From Acanthacorydalis orientalis (lineage: Eukaryota > Arthropoda > Insecta > Megaloptera > Corydalidae), in assembly GCA_034766995.1 (NCBI GenBank), contig CM068323.1, positions 26,028,714-26,092,713 on the forward strand: a stretch of DNA of 64,000 nt. Reading direction: 5' to 3'. The first letter of the stretch is position 1, and each line of letters opens with the position of its first letter. Made by a program: the position numbers and the translations under genes. Shown in pieces: positions 1 to 20,873 of the stretch. The notes below the pieces were generated by a model, which did not search any database, was not told the origin of the DNA, and saw nothing but the letters and a program-made list of their open reading frames with translations.

Positions 1-116
1 TAAACCAATTCGTTTTTACTTATTTTTGCTCTGTGTGCTGCACATAAACGATAAAAGACACACATTTGATTGCTTTAATAGACAAACAAAATAAACTGCT
101 TCCTGCTGATTATAAT

Positions 117-198
<82 letters not shown>

Positions 199-737
199 GG
201 TTGTTAATTTTTTCAATGTAAGATGGTTCGACTGGTCTCGAGCGATCGAATACTTTCCTGTTCAAAGATATTCGATTTAAATATCGAAGCGTTTCGTGTT
301 TCATTCCAATGTTTATTCTCCTGTTCATTTCATCACTGAATGGATGATCAATACTTGTAAACCGTTTGAGTACCGATTTATTTGAAAAAAAAATGTGCAT
401 ATCGAACAGATTTGATTTTCTGGCGCTTGGAGTAGTGTGTAACAGCGGTAGATTTTTTGTAAGATTGGGATGCTTTGGGATGCTAAATAGTATTGGGATG
501 CTTTCAGGTAATTAGTTCTTTAAAACAAAAACAGATAGATAAATAAAAAATATAAAATGAAAACAAATAAATTCTGGGTATAACAATAAATAGATTATTG
601 ATAATTTTTAAGTGAGTGTGGTATTTTTGAAAACAATTAGCGTTTCGTATTTTTTGTACTGCCAGGTAGTCTTTTTCCTAATGTTATGCTTATAATAAAC
701 ATGGTATCTCTCTCTTTCTTTCTCTCTATACATATAC

Positions 738-770
<33 letters not shown>

Positions 771-933
771 CAAAATAATTTCAAATTATCACATTATCAA
801 TTTTAATGACCATGTTCAAGTTTACAAGCTGCGTAAAAATGAATTTTGTTTTTGTAGATTTACTGAAGCAGAATAATAAATGAATAGAAATATTTACCTA
901 ATTATAAAAAAAACCGGTCATTAATTAACAGTC

Positions 934-993
<60 letters not shown>

Positions 994-1302
994 GTATGTA
1001 TACAGAGAGAGAGAGATAGAGAGGTAAAAGAATTAAAATGTTAGTCGAATATTTGAACAGATCCGGAATCTCAAAGATTGTGGATATAATTCTGTCATTT
1101 AAAATTTACAGACGATGGGGGGTTCATGAAAAAAGTAAAAATGAGAAAAATTGAAAAGGATGTCGATCGTCAGCTTGATATTGATTTGTGTATTCTGAAA
1201 TTTGTTTCATTTCAATGTCTGGCAATACTACAAGAATTGCTAAGAAGTAGGAATTGAAAAATAAATGAATAGAAATATACACTTAATTATGAAAAATTAA
1301 CA

Positions 1303-1344
<42 letters not shown>

Positions 1345-1575
1345 ATTGAGAGAGAGGGAGAAATTAGTTCGCTCAGTGAATTAATTATAAATCTGTATGT
1401 AGCGTGATTCGTACTGACAGCGATTGCTTTATCTGAAATCTAACAGCAGGGTCGCACAGCAGTTAGATCGATCGAAAGATAGGGTCGTTAATTAGTGTAC
1501 CATTAACTGAATGAATTTTCATTCGTTGTAATCGACGCAATCACGGCGGAGACGGACTGAAATTCGATAATCGGA
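1..1575. other. AT-rich intergenic DNA upstream of the gustatory receptor
   Basis: I see no gene here. The stretch holds several (AT)n or mixed AT/GT arrays (about 121-199, 745-771, 930-993, 1305-1341) and short GA-rich runs beside two of them. Short open frames at the left edge are translations of the dinucleotide array. The last 130 bases before the receptor start become less AT-rich and probably contain its promoter and 5' UTR, but no clear TATA box or initiator is visible. Confidence 0.7.
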
Positions 1576-3343
1576 ATGGCACCGAAGGCGCGTTTCTTCC
1601 GGCTGTTCCGCGCGCCCGCCAAGGACGTGTACGACGTGATCATCCCGATCTACTTCATGTCGAAGGTCCTCGGCCTCGCGCCGTTCTCCCTCCACCGCAA
1701 CGAGACCGAGATCGAGAAGAAGTGCCGTACGGGCGGCATCGGTCTCGGGCTGCTCCGCATCGTCGGCATCGTCGGTTCGATGATCTACGTCGGGATCATC
1801 ATCGAGGAGAGCGGCATGAAGCGGGACGTGAGCGGCATGGCGCGCCGCGCCGAAGTCTACCTCGGCACGATACTCACGTGCACGGTGCTGATCCTGGCGG
1901 TGTCGCGGCAGCGGACGCTGATCGCGGCGCTCGCGCGGATACAGCGGCTCGACGAGCGGCTCGAACGGATCGACGTGCCGGTCGCGTACGACAACTCGCA
2001 GGTGTTCGTCACGTGGCAGATCGTCGGCATCTTCTGCGTGTTCTCGTCGAAGGCGATCCTGCAGTCGTTCAACAGCGATCTGTTCGTGTTCGTGTACGGC
2101 GTGTTCAACGTCGTCGACTTCATCAACACGATCATGCTGTTCCAGTTCGTCGACAGTCTGTGCTACGTGCGGCAGCGCTTCAAGTGGATCAACGGTAAGA
2201 TAGAGAGGATGGCCGACGAGGCGAACCGCAAGTCGGACGGGTACGGTCACGGTCACGATCCGAAGACGAAACAGGGCCGGCTGAATCGATTCCACGGTCT
2301 TGTCAAAGTGAATCCGACGCGGCCGGCGCCGGCGAAGCAGACGAGCGACGTCGCCGACACGATCATCGAGATCAGCAAGATCCACGATCGACTGTGCGAC
2401 GTGTCGAAGTCGCTGAACTCGACGTACGCGATCCAAGTGCTGACGAGCCTGACGGTCCGCTTCATCATGACGACGGCGCAGATGATCAACATGTACAAGA
2501 TACTGATGGGCGATCTGTACAAGAACATGGTGACTTTCGCGCTCGGTCTCATCTATCTGTTTCTGCACACGTCGAAGATGTTCATGGTGTGTAGCATATG
2601 CGCGATCATTGAGGAGCAGGTGAGCGACGGACGATCGTATCGCGTGTGTTTTTGCACGACGCTCGATCATCGTGTTTGTTTGTTTGTCGTTCCGACAGGC
2701 GCGGAAAACGGGACAAGTGCTGCACAAGATGTGGAGTGCGACGCCCGAAGTGAAAGTGCATGTAAGTACAACGCCCTACAGAACTTACTTGAATACCGTT
2801 CTCGATGCTCTCGAATTGCGAGAGATCTAATAGGAGGTTGCAATATATTCCTATTATCACTATTATTGAAGATCAATTTGAAGATATTTTTATTTTTTCG
2901 CACAATTTTCCACTTTTTGCTAATTTTTTCAATTGAACCGACTTGGACGGCGAGTGTGCTCGCGCGGATGTACTCCGATCGGAATTAACTTCGTGCACTT
3001 GTTCCAGGTGAAACATTTCTCGTTGCAAATGGTACACCAGAACGTCAAGTTGACGGCGGCCGGCTTCTTCGACATCGACTACACCCTCGTTTACAACGTG
3101 AGCGCACCGTCTCTGATTCACGCTCGTTCTTGTGCATTCTTGTCGCTTTTTTTTTGTTCGCAGATCGTCGGAGCGGTGACGACGTATCTTGTGATTCTGA
3201 TACAGTTCGACATTTCACGAATGTACGCCGAGAGAAACCAGCAAGCGAACAATTCGTCCGCGTCGAACATCACGAACAGCGTCGCGAACATCACGAACAT
3301 CATCGTCGAGACGGCCGTCAATTACACTTCGGATTCGACGTAG
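1576..3343 (+). CDS. gustatory receptor, seven-transmembrane, four exons
   Basis: Insect chemoreceptor of the gustatory receptor family, expected as a ligand-gated channel in the plasma membrane of sensory neurons. Exons: 1576-2619, 2699-2761, 3008-3097, 3164-3343; all introns are phase 0 with GT-AG ends; 458 residues. Hydrophobic segments lie near residues 56-77, 93-110, 144-163, 169-198, 295-311, 318-344 and 400-414. The family signature is present: a KIHDRLCDVSKSLN segment at 268-281, ARKTGQVLH opening exon 2, LTAAGFFDID in exon 3 and the C-terminal TYLVILIQF at 406-414. A highly charged, Gly/His-rich loop sits at 205-260. After the signature the protein continues for 44 residues rich in N-glycosylation sequons, which is long for this family. 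Exon 1 has very high third-position GC, unlike its flanks. Ligand is unknown. Intron 2 contains a Tc1-type repeat fragment. Confidence 0.93.
2878..2950. repeat. fragment of the dispersed Tc1-like MITE family
   Basis: This 70-base stretch in intron 2 of the gustatory receptor matches the right half of the element at 5906-6314: the shared order is GATATTTTTATTTTTT, then CATAATTTTTCACTTTTT-like sequence, then the subterminal AACTGACTTG-like block. The terminal CAGT end is not preserved. Confidence 0.6.
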
Positions 3344-3651
3344 ATCACTAGAGCCGTAGACGCGCACAGGCGCACCTTTCTAGGAGACTTCTCAACTTAC
3401 ATGCAACACACACAGGGTTCGATCTGGGATATAAACAAAAAAAACAATCACAAATCCACATAATTTAATTGTAATTAAATTGTGTTCGACCGGCTCGACC
3501 GTCAAATATTCAGATGGATTCAATGAATAGAGTATGTGCAGTGTTTGTACAGTGATCCAAAGGTATGTTCACATGAAATTCACAAAATTAGAGAAATGTA
3601 ATATTAATTGAAAATAAATGTTGATGGACGGACACCTTTTATTTATCACTT

Positions 3652-4016
3652 TAGCACATTACCGTCCGGAGACATAAAAATATGGTTTTTGCTGAATGCT
3701 TGTGAAATGCCGGAGCCTTATAAATACAGTTTTATGTATGTATGTAAAAATGTATGTCTGTGTACACAGTCGGTTACAGCGAGCACTGCGATTCTTAACA
3801 TTTCTTAACAACAATAATCACTGACTGTCAAATGGAAGACGGTGCGTTAGGAGGCAGGGACACTAGGTTTATATTCGATAAATGAAACGAATTGTTCGAT
3901 AAATCTCTAGAAACATTCCTTAAACAATAATTAACACATTACCGTCCAGAAATATATAAATATGGTTTTTATTGACTGCTCGTGAAATGTCGGAGCCATA
4001 TAAATAATGTTTTATA
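3652..4016. repeat. two-copy imperfect direct repeat
   Basis: The blocks at about 3652-3736 and 3936-4014 share CACATTACCGTCC, then a TATAAATATGGTTTTT-like core, then GTGAAATG(T/C)CGGAGCC and a TTTTATG-like tail. They are two copies of one roughly 80-base unit about 285 bases apart. The source element is not recognised. Confidence 0.7.
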
Positions 4017-4045
4017 CAAATGCTGGTGACATATAAACATGTGTC

Positions 4046-4048
<3 letters not shown>

Positions 4049-4118
<70 letters not shown>

Positions 4119-4859
4119 TAAAGATGATATTTCTTATCGACTAGACGACTTAGGCTTAGAATTGATTCCTAATCCACCCTATTCATCAAACTTGGTCATG
4201 TGCGACTTCTTCCTCGTACCAAATTTGAAAATTTGGCTCGGTGGGAAGACACTCGTCGAATGGGGATGTCATTCATATTTTGTAGATTCGCCGGACCAAG
4301 TGTACAGTTCTCAATCGAGACTGTGCTGTGAATAAAATCGATTTTTTCCAAGAAAACAGTGTTTAACTTACCTTTTTACCATACTTATCGAACGACCCAC
4401 GTGTGTTTTATATCGTTTTCAAATTGATACACACACACACTGTGTGTGTGTGTGTGTGTGCGTGTTGTTGTCGCTTGCAGTGGCACGATCTTGTTTACAT
4501 TTAAACACAGGTTTGTGTCAATGTTTCTCTGTAATTGCGATAAGACAATGCATATCTCTCGAATAGCTTCTCAACAACTACAAATAGTATATACAATATT
4601 GTTTTTAACAATACGGATGTATCGTTTAAAAACATAAATGGAATTATGTAACAAGAGTCTTTTTATCATATCTATATATCCGTCAAGATGAAACTGAAAA
4701 TTTGAAACACAATACAGATAAATTATTAAGTAGTTTGTAAATATATATAATCAATATTTAATTGTACATTTATTGGTATTCTTTTAAAAAAGTTTTACAA
4801 CTCCCGAAGGTTATCTTTTATACAAACACTTGCACGATTGTATATACATAAATATATAA

Positions 4860-4934
<75 letters not shown>
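4049..4934. repeat. long (AT)n microsatellites
   Basis: Two pure (AT)n tracts, 4049-4116 and 4861-4918, the second passing directly into (GT)n to 4934. They flank the mariner fragment and its downstream sequence. Open frames of alternating Tyr-Ile here are microsatellite translations. Confidence 0.95.
4117..4335 (+). pseudogene. mariner transposase C-terminal fragment
   Basis: The + strand frame reads LDDLGLELIPNPPYSSNL followed by VMCDFFLVPNLKIWLGGKTL, matching the end of the mariner DDE domain, where the family has ...HPPYSPDLAPCDFFLFP.L...L.G. The aspartate of the CDFF block is the third acidic catalytic position. The fragment begins at the edge of an (AT)n array and ends at a stop with no upstream DDE segment, so it is a dead 5'-truncated copy. 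Confidence 0.78.
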
Positions 4935-4935
<1 letters not shown>

Positions 4936-5064
4936 ATGAAAATGTTTCCATAAGCATATCAGAAACACACACACATCAACATTGTGTGTGTGTGTTTTAT
5001 ATAGCTGTAAAGTAAAGCCGGTCATCAGTTAGTGTTGAACGAGAGACAAAACTACAAGAGAAAC

Positions 5065-8000
5065 ATGTGGCTCGTTTGGTGTCTGTGCTTCGTTCTATTT
5101 CTGCATCAAGGTAAGTGAAAGATATGAAATTATCGATGTAAATTTCAATCGGTCGGCACGATATGCGTTCACTGATGAATAGGCATACCGTTGTAACTTG
5201 AAATCGATTTCGTTCGACGCTTTCATATTTCTAAATGAATTTCAGGCGGGGCCGTCGACGACCGGTACGTAGATGTCGAGATTCAAGACGGTACCGTGAG
5301 AGGAGTACACGTTATATCCGATAAAGGTAAAGACTATACAGCGTTCGAAGGGATCCCCTACGCGAAACCACCGATCGGATTTCTGAGATTCGAGGTATGC
5401 GATTTTTTTTAATTATTTGGTTTTCCGCGCTTCTAATTTTCTTGGTGGACTTCTTCATGGGTTCGGTCGTTCCTGGGGGATGAACTTCCCTGATTACCCA
5501 CTATTGAGTTCATTAATTTTCTTAATTTGTTATGCTGACTTGTATTACATGGCTGGGAACAGTTTCAAAAAACCCAGTGTTCTTTGTTAAAGGAAAGGAC
5601 GGGGTCAGCTGAACACCCAGCCCAATCGACGTATGAGAGTGCGTTCTTCGATTTAAACATTGTTGTCTTTCAGCATTGACGCCCGATTCTCTAACAAACA
5701 TCTTTTTTTTATTATTGTTATTTAACTTTTTTTTATTATTATTATTAACTCACTAATTATCGCCGGGTGAACGGTCATGCCTTTCTGTACTTAAATTATC
5801 TCTGAAAGATATTTTCAAGTGTATGTTCTTATCGGTGTTTGTTTGAAAATAAAAATAATCATAAACTAAACTCTGGAGAGATTTATAGATTCATTCACGT
5901 ACACACGGTGCTCTCCAAAAGTTAGTTGAAATAAACACTCACACTTTGTTTAGGTTTAATACATTCTGGTAGATATTTTACAGCGAGGCCGTAATATTTA
6001 ATCTTAAAAAATATAATTATTGTTCGTTATTAGTAAAAAATCTCTCTGAGGTGAAAATTAACTGTAGTAGAAAAATCAAAAGTTGCGAGTGACTATGAAA
6101 GACGGAAAAATTATAGTGCGGTTGGAAAAATGTTCAAAATTAGTGTCGAAGGAGTAAAGAAAATAAAGAATGCATTATGTCTATATAATTATTGTCAGAC
6201 TTTGAATTTTTATTAATGAACAGTATTTTACTTGGAGATATTTTTATTTTTTGGCATAATTTTTCACTTTTTATGTTAATTCTTTTCATTTCAACTGACT
6301 TGTGGAGGGAACTGTAAATGTTAATAAGTTCGTTTCTACACACAGCCGCCACAAACGCCTGTTCCATGGACCGGTGTATTAATGTCGAGGAAACCGAGCG
6401 GTTGCCTGCAGTACCTCCATCGTTTCGATCAGACCCACTCGGAGATTTACGGTGATTGTTTACTTTCTAATTTTGATCGTTTTTTCTGTACAATTTAGAT
6501 AGCTATTTGAATCGGCGAATTCGAACATTTTCTGATAAATTTGTATTTCGATAACAAATAGTCATTCGTTATCCGATTTATTAGGCGAAGAAGACTGCTT
6601 GTACGTGAACGTATACACGCCGAACACGGACGAGAATGCGAAACTCGACGTCATCGTGCACATACATGGCGGCGCGTTCATGATGGGCGAATCGACAGAC
6701 TACGGCCCCGATATACTCATCGACCGTGACGTCGTCTATGTCAATTTCAACTATCGTTTAGGACCGCTAGGTACGTTTTGTACACACACACCGTTTAGGA
6801 CTATTAGGACGTTGCATTCAAAAGTCGCTGGCCACGTGCAGATATGACGATATAATTCTAATATGTATCCTCCGAATGTTCTGTTAAAATCGGCACTGAT
6901 TAACAGAATAAGTGGAGTGCAATGACGGTTTCGACAAGCTTGTCAATGAAATAAAGAGTCAATTTCGAAGTAGTATCTCAGTCGATATGTGACGATAATT
7001 TTTATGGACGATTAGAAGATCTAAGACTCGAATAGTGACGTTTCTTTTTTTCCTAAGATCGAATCTTGTTTACACTTCATTCAGAGTACATCTGTCACGA
7101 GTGTCTTTACACATTTTTACGTGTAATTAGGTTTCTTGAGCACCGAAGACGACGTCGTTCCCGGCAACAACGGCATGAAAGATCAAGTGTTGGCACTCAG
7201 ATGGATTAAGAACAACATCCGTCATTTCGGCGGCAACAGGGATTCGATCACGCTGACCGGACTGTCTGCCGGCGGTGCCAGCGTGCACTACCACTACCTC
7301 TCGCCGATGTCCCGCGGCCTCTTCGAACGCGGCATCTCGATGAGCGGCAGTGCTCTTTGTCCGTGGACGCTGTCCGAGGCGAGTCTCGACAAGGCGAAGC
7401 AACTCGCGGCCGGCGTCGGCTGCCCGACCGACACAGGAACGAGGACGATGGTCGAGTGTATGAAACAGAGACCGGGACATCACATTGTCGCTCGGGTGTC
7501 TCAGTTCCTGGTGAGTCTGTTGATCGGCTCGCGCGCTTCCGTTTCTAGCTATAAGCTTGTGTCGAATTCAAGGACTGGATGTACAATCCGTTCACGCCGT
7601 TCGGCGTTGTCGTCGAAAAAGGAGGCGATCATCCGTTCTTGAACGAACAGCCGTACAAGCTGCTCAAGGAGGGGAAGGTGCACGATTTACCATGGTTGTC
7701 TTCTGTTACGAATGACGAAGGATTATATCCGGCTGCAGGTTTGTCTATTTTTCTACATGTTCCCTCGAACCTGTCACAATCTATCCTGTTTATGTTTATG
7801 TATTGATTAGAATTCACCCGCGACTACACTCTATTGTACGACCTGGAAACGCACTGGTCCCGCTTAGCCCGCTTCGTCCTCGATTATAATTACACGGTCG
7901 AACCTGAACAGCACGAGTACGTCGCGGAGCGTGCGAAGGCTTTCTACTTGAAAGGAAAACCGATCACCGAGAACAATTTCGACCGTTTAGTCCAGGTGAG

Positions 8001-9139
8001 TGAGACTTAGTCTTGAATGTTTTCAATTCCCTAACCGTGTTCGACAAAAACTAGGCAGTATACCTTTTCACTTACTGCTAAGCGGGCTAATAAGAACGAG
8101 ACCGAACTCGTCCGATTTCCTATTGCAGTCAATTTATGAAACTCGAAAATCGGATGGCGGTGCTAGTGGTAGAATGAAGAGACTTCTGTGAGGAGAGAGA
8201 TGCGCACAATGCCATTTTATTAATTAAAAATATTTTTATAATAAATCAATCCGTTATCGCGTTGAATTAATTGATTGTATACAAATTTTAATTGTTACTA
8301 ATGTACATACAGTCTAATCTCTGTTTGTACAGTTTCGGTTTATGTTTATCGCGCAAAAAAGACACAATGTACATTGAAAAATTAGAGATACGTTCCATAA
8401 TTTTCTAAACCCGCATACAGCCGGTCTCTCCGACCTCGAGGCGAATAACAGAGGCCTCTTTTTCACAGTCTCCTTGCTCACTGCATAAAACGTGAATGAG
8501 TAAGATGTACTGCATGTGTTAAGGCGCCGTAACATATATTTACACGAATGTAAAATACTGTTTAGATGATAGGCGATCGTCTCTTCGTGGCCGGCACCGT
8601 ACAGGCGAGCAGAATGCAAGCTGAAGCGAACAAATCTCCCGTGTACTTCTATCACTTCCGCTTCCGTGGAAAACACAGTCTCTCCGAATGGTTATCTGGA
8701 ACGAACAACGATTACGGTACGTACTGTCGACTCGATCGATCGACGGAACTTTATGTCTAATCGATGGACCTTGATCTCGATTTTCAGGCGTGAGTCACGG
8801 CGACGACGCCGGCTACATCCTGAGCAATTTCGTGCAGATCGACGAGGTCGACAGACCGATGGTCGAAACAATGCTGGACATGTGGATGTCTTTCTCGAAG
8901 GACGGGTCAGTCGTACACAGATTTCTCTTTCCTCTTACATATCCTATCGATTCTTATACATTCATTTCGTTCGTAGACGTCCATCCGTCAAGAAAGTCGA
9001 ATGGAAACCTGTGTGCAGTAAGCAGAAAGAGTTCACATATCTCGAAATCGAAAGCAGCGAGAAGATGGCAATGCGCTCGAACGACCGGCTAGGTCACACG
9101 GGATTCTGGGACAAACTGCCGTTCAATGAGCAGGAGTGA
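5065..9139 (+). CDS. secreted carboxylesterase (alpha/beta hydrolase, juvenile-hormone-esterase-like)
   Basis: Type-B carboxylesterase hydrolysing ester substrates; probably secreted. Ten exons close in frame: 5065-5110, 5246-5394, 6346-6451, 6585-6770, 7131-7510, 7573-7738, 7811-7995, 8566-8716, 8788-8905, 8977-9139, giving 549 residues, the usual family length. A hydrophobic leader [15 protein letters not shown] opens the protein. [11 protein letters not shown] is at 103-113, the oxyanion-hole HGGAF at 128-132, the nucleophile elbow GLSAG with Ser208, the acid in TNDEG (Glu338) and the histidine in GVSHGDD (His460); the triad is intact, so catalysis is expected. No ER-retention signal is seen at the C-terminus. 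Introns 2, 4 and 7 are the longest, and intron 2 contains a MITE. I cannot separate juvenile hormone esterase from a detoxifying esterase; the GQSAG-type elbow of classical juvenile hormone esterases is not present here. Confidence 0.93.
5906..6314. mobile_element. Tc1/mariner-type MITE in esterase intron 2
   Basis: About 410 bases bounded by imperfect terminal inverted repeats. The left end reads CGGTGCTCTCCAAAAGTTAG and continues TTGAAATAAA; the reverse complement of the right end reads CAGTTCCCTCCACAAGTCAG then TTGAAATGAA. A TA follows the right end (6315-6316). The interior has no coding capacity. The CAGTGCNNNCCAAAAG-style end is typical of Tc1-like elements. Confidence 0.75.
8129..8191 (+). 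CDS. candidate alternative terminal exon of the carboxylesterase
   Basis: After a good acceptor (TCCTATTGCAG), this segment continues exon 7 of the esterase in phase 0 for 20 codons ([20 protein letters not shown]) and stops at 8189-8191; AATAAA lies at 8240-8245, about 50 bases on. Using it would end the esterase after residue 406 plus this tail, losing the catalytic histidine. The acceptor, phase and polyadenylation signal fit, but there is no transcript evidence. Confidence 0.35.
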   Translation, partial: SIYETRKSDGGASGRMKRLL

Positions 9140-11655
9140 CTGGAAGAAGACGCCTGGTTGCGTATCAGCGTCGCGTAGTCGTCGTAGAGAGATGGTCAAT
9201 TCTATATAATTTTTCTTTTATATCTCACGGACAGTTTGTCGAGACGAAGTAGCCGTCCTCAAATATACAGATTTATCATTTTTTTTTTCAAAAAAAGGCT
9301 GTGATTTGTAACTGTTTCCATTTTGTGTACCATCTCACGATCAAGTCGATTTTTATAGCGATGAAACGTTCGTCAAGCTTGTATTTCAGAGTAAAAGAGA
9401 ACCGATTTGAAATAATACTGTAAATAATTCAATCATACGACTCTTTCTCTTCAAGAAGATAAATATAAGGTATGTTGTTAAGTTGTTGTATGTTGTTGTT
9501 AACAGTTTATATATTGTTAAGAGTTTCAAGTCCAATAGCCAAAAATCGATGTAGAATAATCAACGATTCAACAATCAGCCCGAAATTAACAAGGAACTTT
9601 TTTAAAAAAAATCTCTTTGATTTATAGTGTTGTTAAATGTTAGTCTTTTTCACTGCACTCTCCCCTAAATCTTATTCAAAGATGAAGTTATGCTATGGAC
9701 TTTGTTGAGATATAGCTCGAATTTTTAAAAAAAGAGTCGGCAGGTAGGTGGACTGTATCAATGGGTACTCCGGGCATTGAACGAATTGGGAAATTTTGGG
9801 TATTAATATGAGGGTTAAGCTATCACAAGTCAGTTGTTTCATTTTTAAATTATGATACTGAAGAATTTACGTGGAAATAATATCTGTAGTCTATTTACAC
9901 TATGTGTGTTTTGTTACACCGGGAACAACTTATAAATGTAGTATCCAAGGAAAAAGTAATCGACTGACAATGAATGGATCACGCCACATTCAAATCATTG
10001 CCGAACATTGTATTTATTCAGTACAGTATCTAACAAATGCAACGCGTGTATTGCACGGTGGCGAATTTAAATTGTCCCTCTAACACATAAAATTTATATT
10101 CATACTAAATATATATAAACAGAGTATCGTTTCCTGGTAAAAAAGAGTTTACCCCAGTAAGGAAATATTTAAAAAAAATCTATATTTTCACTTCAACCGC
10201 GCGTGGCCCCTCACACACACATTTTTTTATTTTAGTAGAACGTGACTGAGTCGGACGGATAAATAACTGAAAACAAATAAATCAAATAAAAACACCTGTA
10301 AACATCTTCTTCTATTTCAACATATCTTAACGTTTTTTGTTCCTTAGAAACAGAAGAAATATGTTTCGAATTGAATAGAAAACATGTATAAAGACATTCC
10401 TATTTTTTTGCTCTGTTCGTTTTTTTTTAAAAAAAAAACATCCCTCATAAATGTTACGAGTAGTATTGGTATAAGAAATCTAATGATTTAAATCTTTTTT
10501 TAGTTTCATAGCATGTTTATCTTCTTGAAACGTTTTTTTTTTACAACGACCTTTGCGTTTATCTGTCGATGAATAATCGACCAATGTTCGATCACATTTC
10601 CGAGAACGACATTGTTTATCGTTGTACAATCGTGCGCCCTTTTCAACTCGACATGTTTTGTAAAGACGAGACGTTTAATTAAACAAGATAGTAAACTGAA
10701 TGATTCAGAAGAGTTGTGACATTGACGGTGTGTGGAATTTTTATGAATTGCTATTCGTTGATGTTTTACGAAACGTTTACTCTGCTTTATAAATTACATG
10801 TACGGTTGTCGTATTGAATTGTCGAACGAGATTAGATAGAACGAAAACAGAAATCGGTCTCTCGTTTTGTTATGTAAGTTGATATTTACATGACATGTAA
10901 TTAATAATCGTCCATTATATAAAATGTGTCTATTGTAAACGCTCGTTGAAACTGCATGATCTTTGAAACGTTTATTCAAATCGTTCATTCTCGTTCGTGA
11001 AGGTCGTTCTTGGCATTTTTTAGATCGGTAAGTGGTCTTTCTGTGCAACAAAACAAACCGTTTAAGCACGGAAGGTTCTTTTTTCAATTAAATAAAATTG
11101 ATTGCAAGAAAACAACGCGTCATAGGAATAGATTCGTCCGTTTTTAGTATTATCGAGAAGAAGATCCGTGCGAATGTGCTGATAAGACAGGCAATCTCAT
11201 CTCTGTACAGTACGATTTTTTTTTCGATATCTCTGTTCAAGTGTTTGAAAAAAGCACACGCACGGATCAAATCGGGCGACACGCTGTTATTAACAGCCAC
11301 TGTCTGATCCACTCCCGCTGTGTTCTATTCCCGACACTGCCAGATATTTTTCTCGCACGTTTGCCAGCGTCTCTGTCGTGTCTGTGGACGCACATGTCCA
11401 CACACACATGCACACGGATCTAACACACCCACATTTGTTGAAAAAAAATTGCGCGTTTTGAAGATCGTGCAGTTTTTTTTTTGTTCCCTCCTCTTACAGT
11501 ACGGGTTTGTTTGTGTACGAATGTGAATCTGACAGAAGTTTTACCACTGGCAAACATTTTTTTTTAAATATTGCATTAGACACAGTTATGTATATATCGT
11601 TTCATTGAACTGATAAGTGTTACTCGAGTTCGAAAAGTGTTTCAGTTCGTAAACA
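9140..11655. other. intergenic spacer between esterase and DGAT2-family gene
   Basis: I see no gene. The first few hundred bases are esterase 3' UTR; the only nearby polyadenylation-like hexamer is the variant AATATA near 9262. The rest is AT-rich unique-looking DNA with poly(T)/poly(A) runs (for example near 10420-10440) and no recognisable transposon. The 5' UTR of the acyltransferase is expected just before 11656. Confidence 0.6.

Positions 11656-20873
<9,218 letters not shown>

Larger units (their letters stand above)
3344..5064. other. spacer between gustatory receptor and carboxylesterase
   Basis: No complete gene is seen. It holds the receptor 3' UTR, with an AATAAA hexamer at 3613-3618 about 270 bases past the stop, a two-copy direct repeat, an (AT)n array at 4049-4116, a mariner transposase fragment, a GT/AC-rich patch near 4430-4460 and a second (AT)n-(GT)n array at 4861-4934 shortly before the esterase start. 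Confidence 0.7.

Noticed and set aside
1519..2727. 402-codon open frame on the minus strand opposite the gustatory receptor
   Set aside because: Low-complexity Arg/Asp/His/Val sequence produced by the high third-position GC of the receptor exon; no domain or start context.
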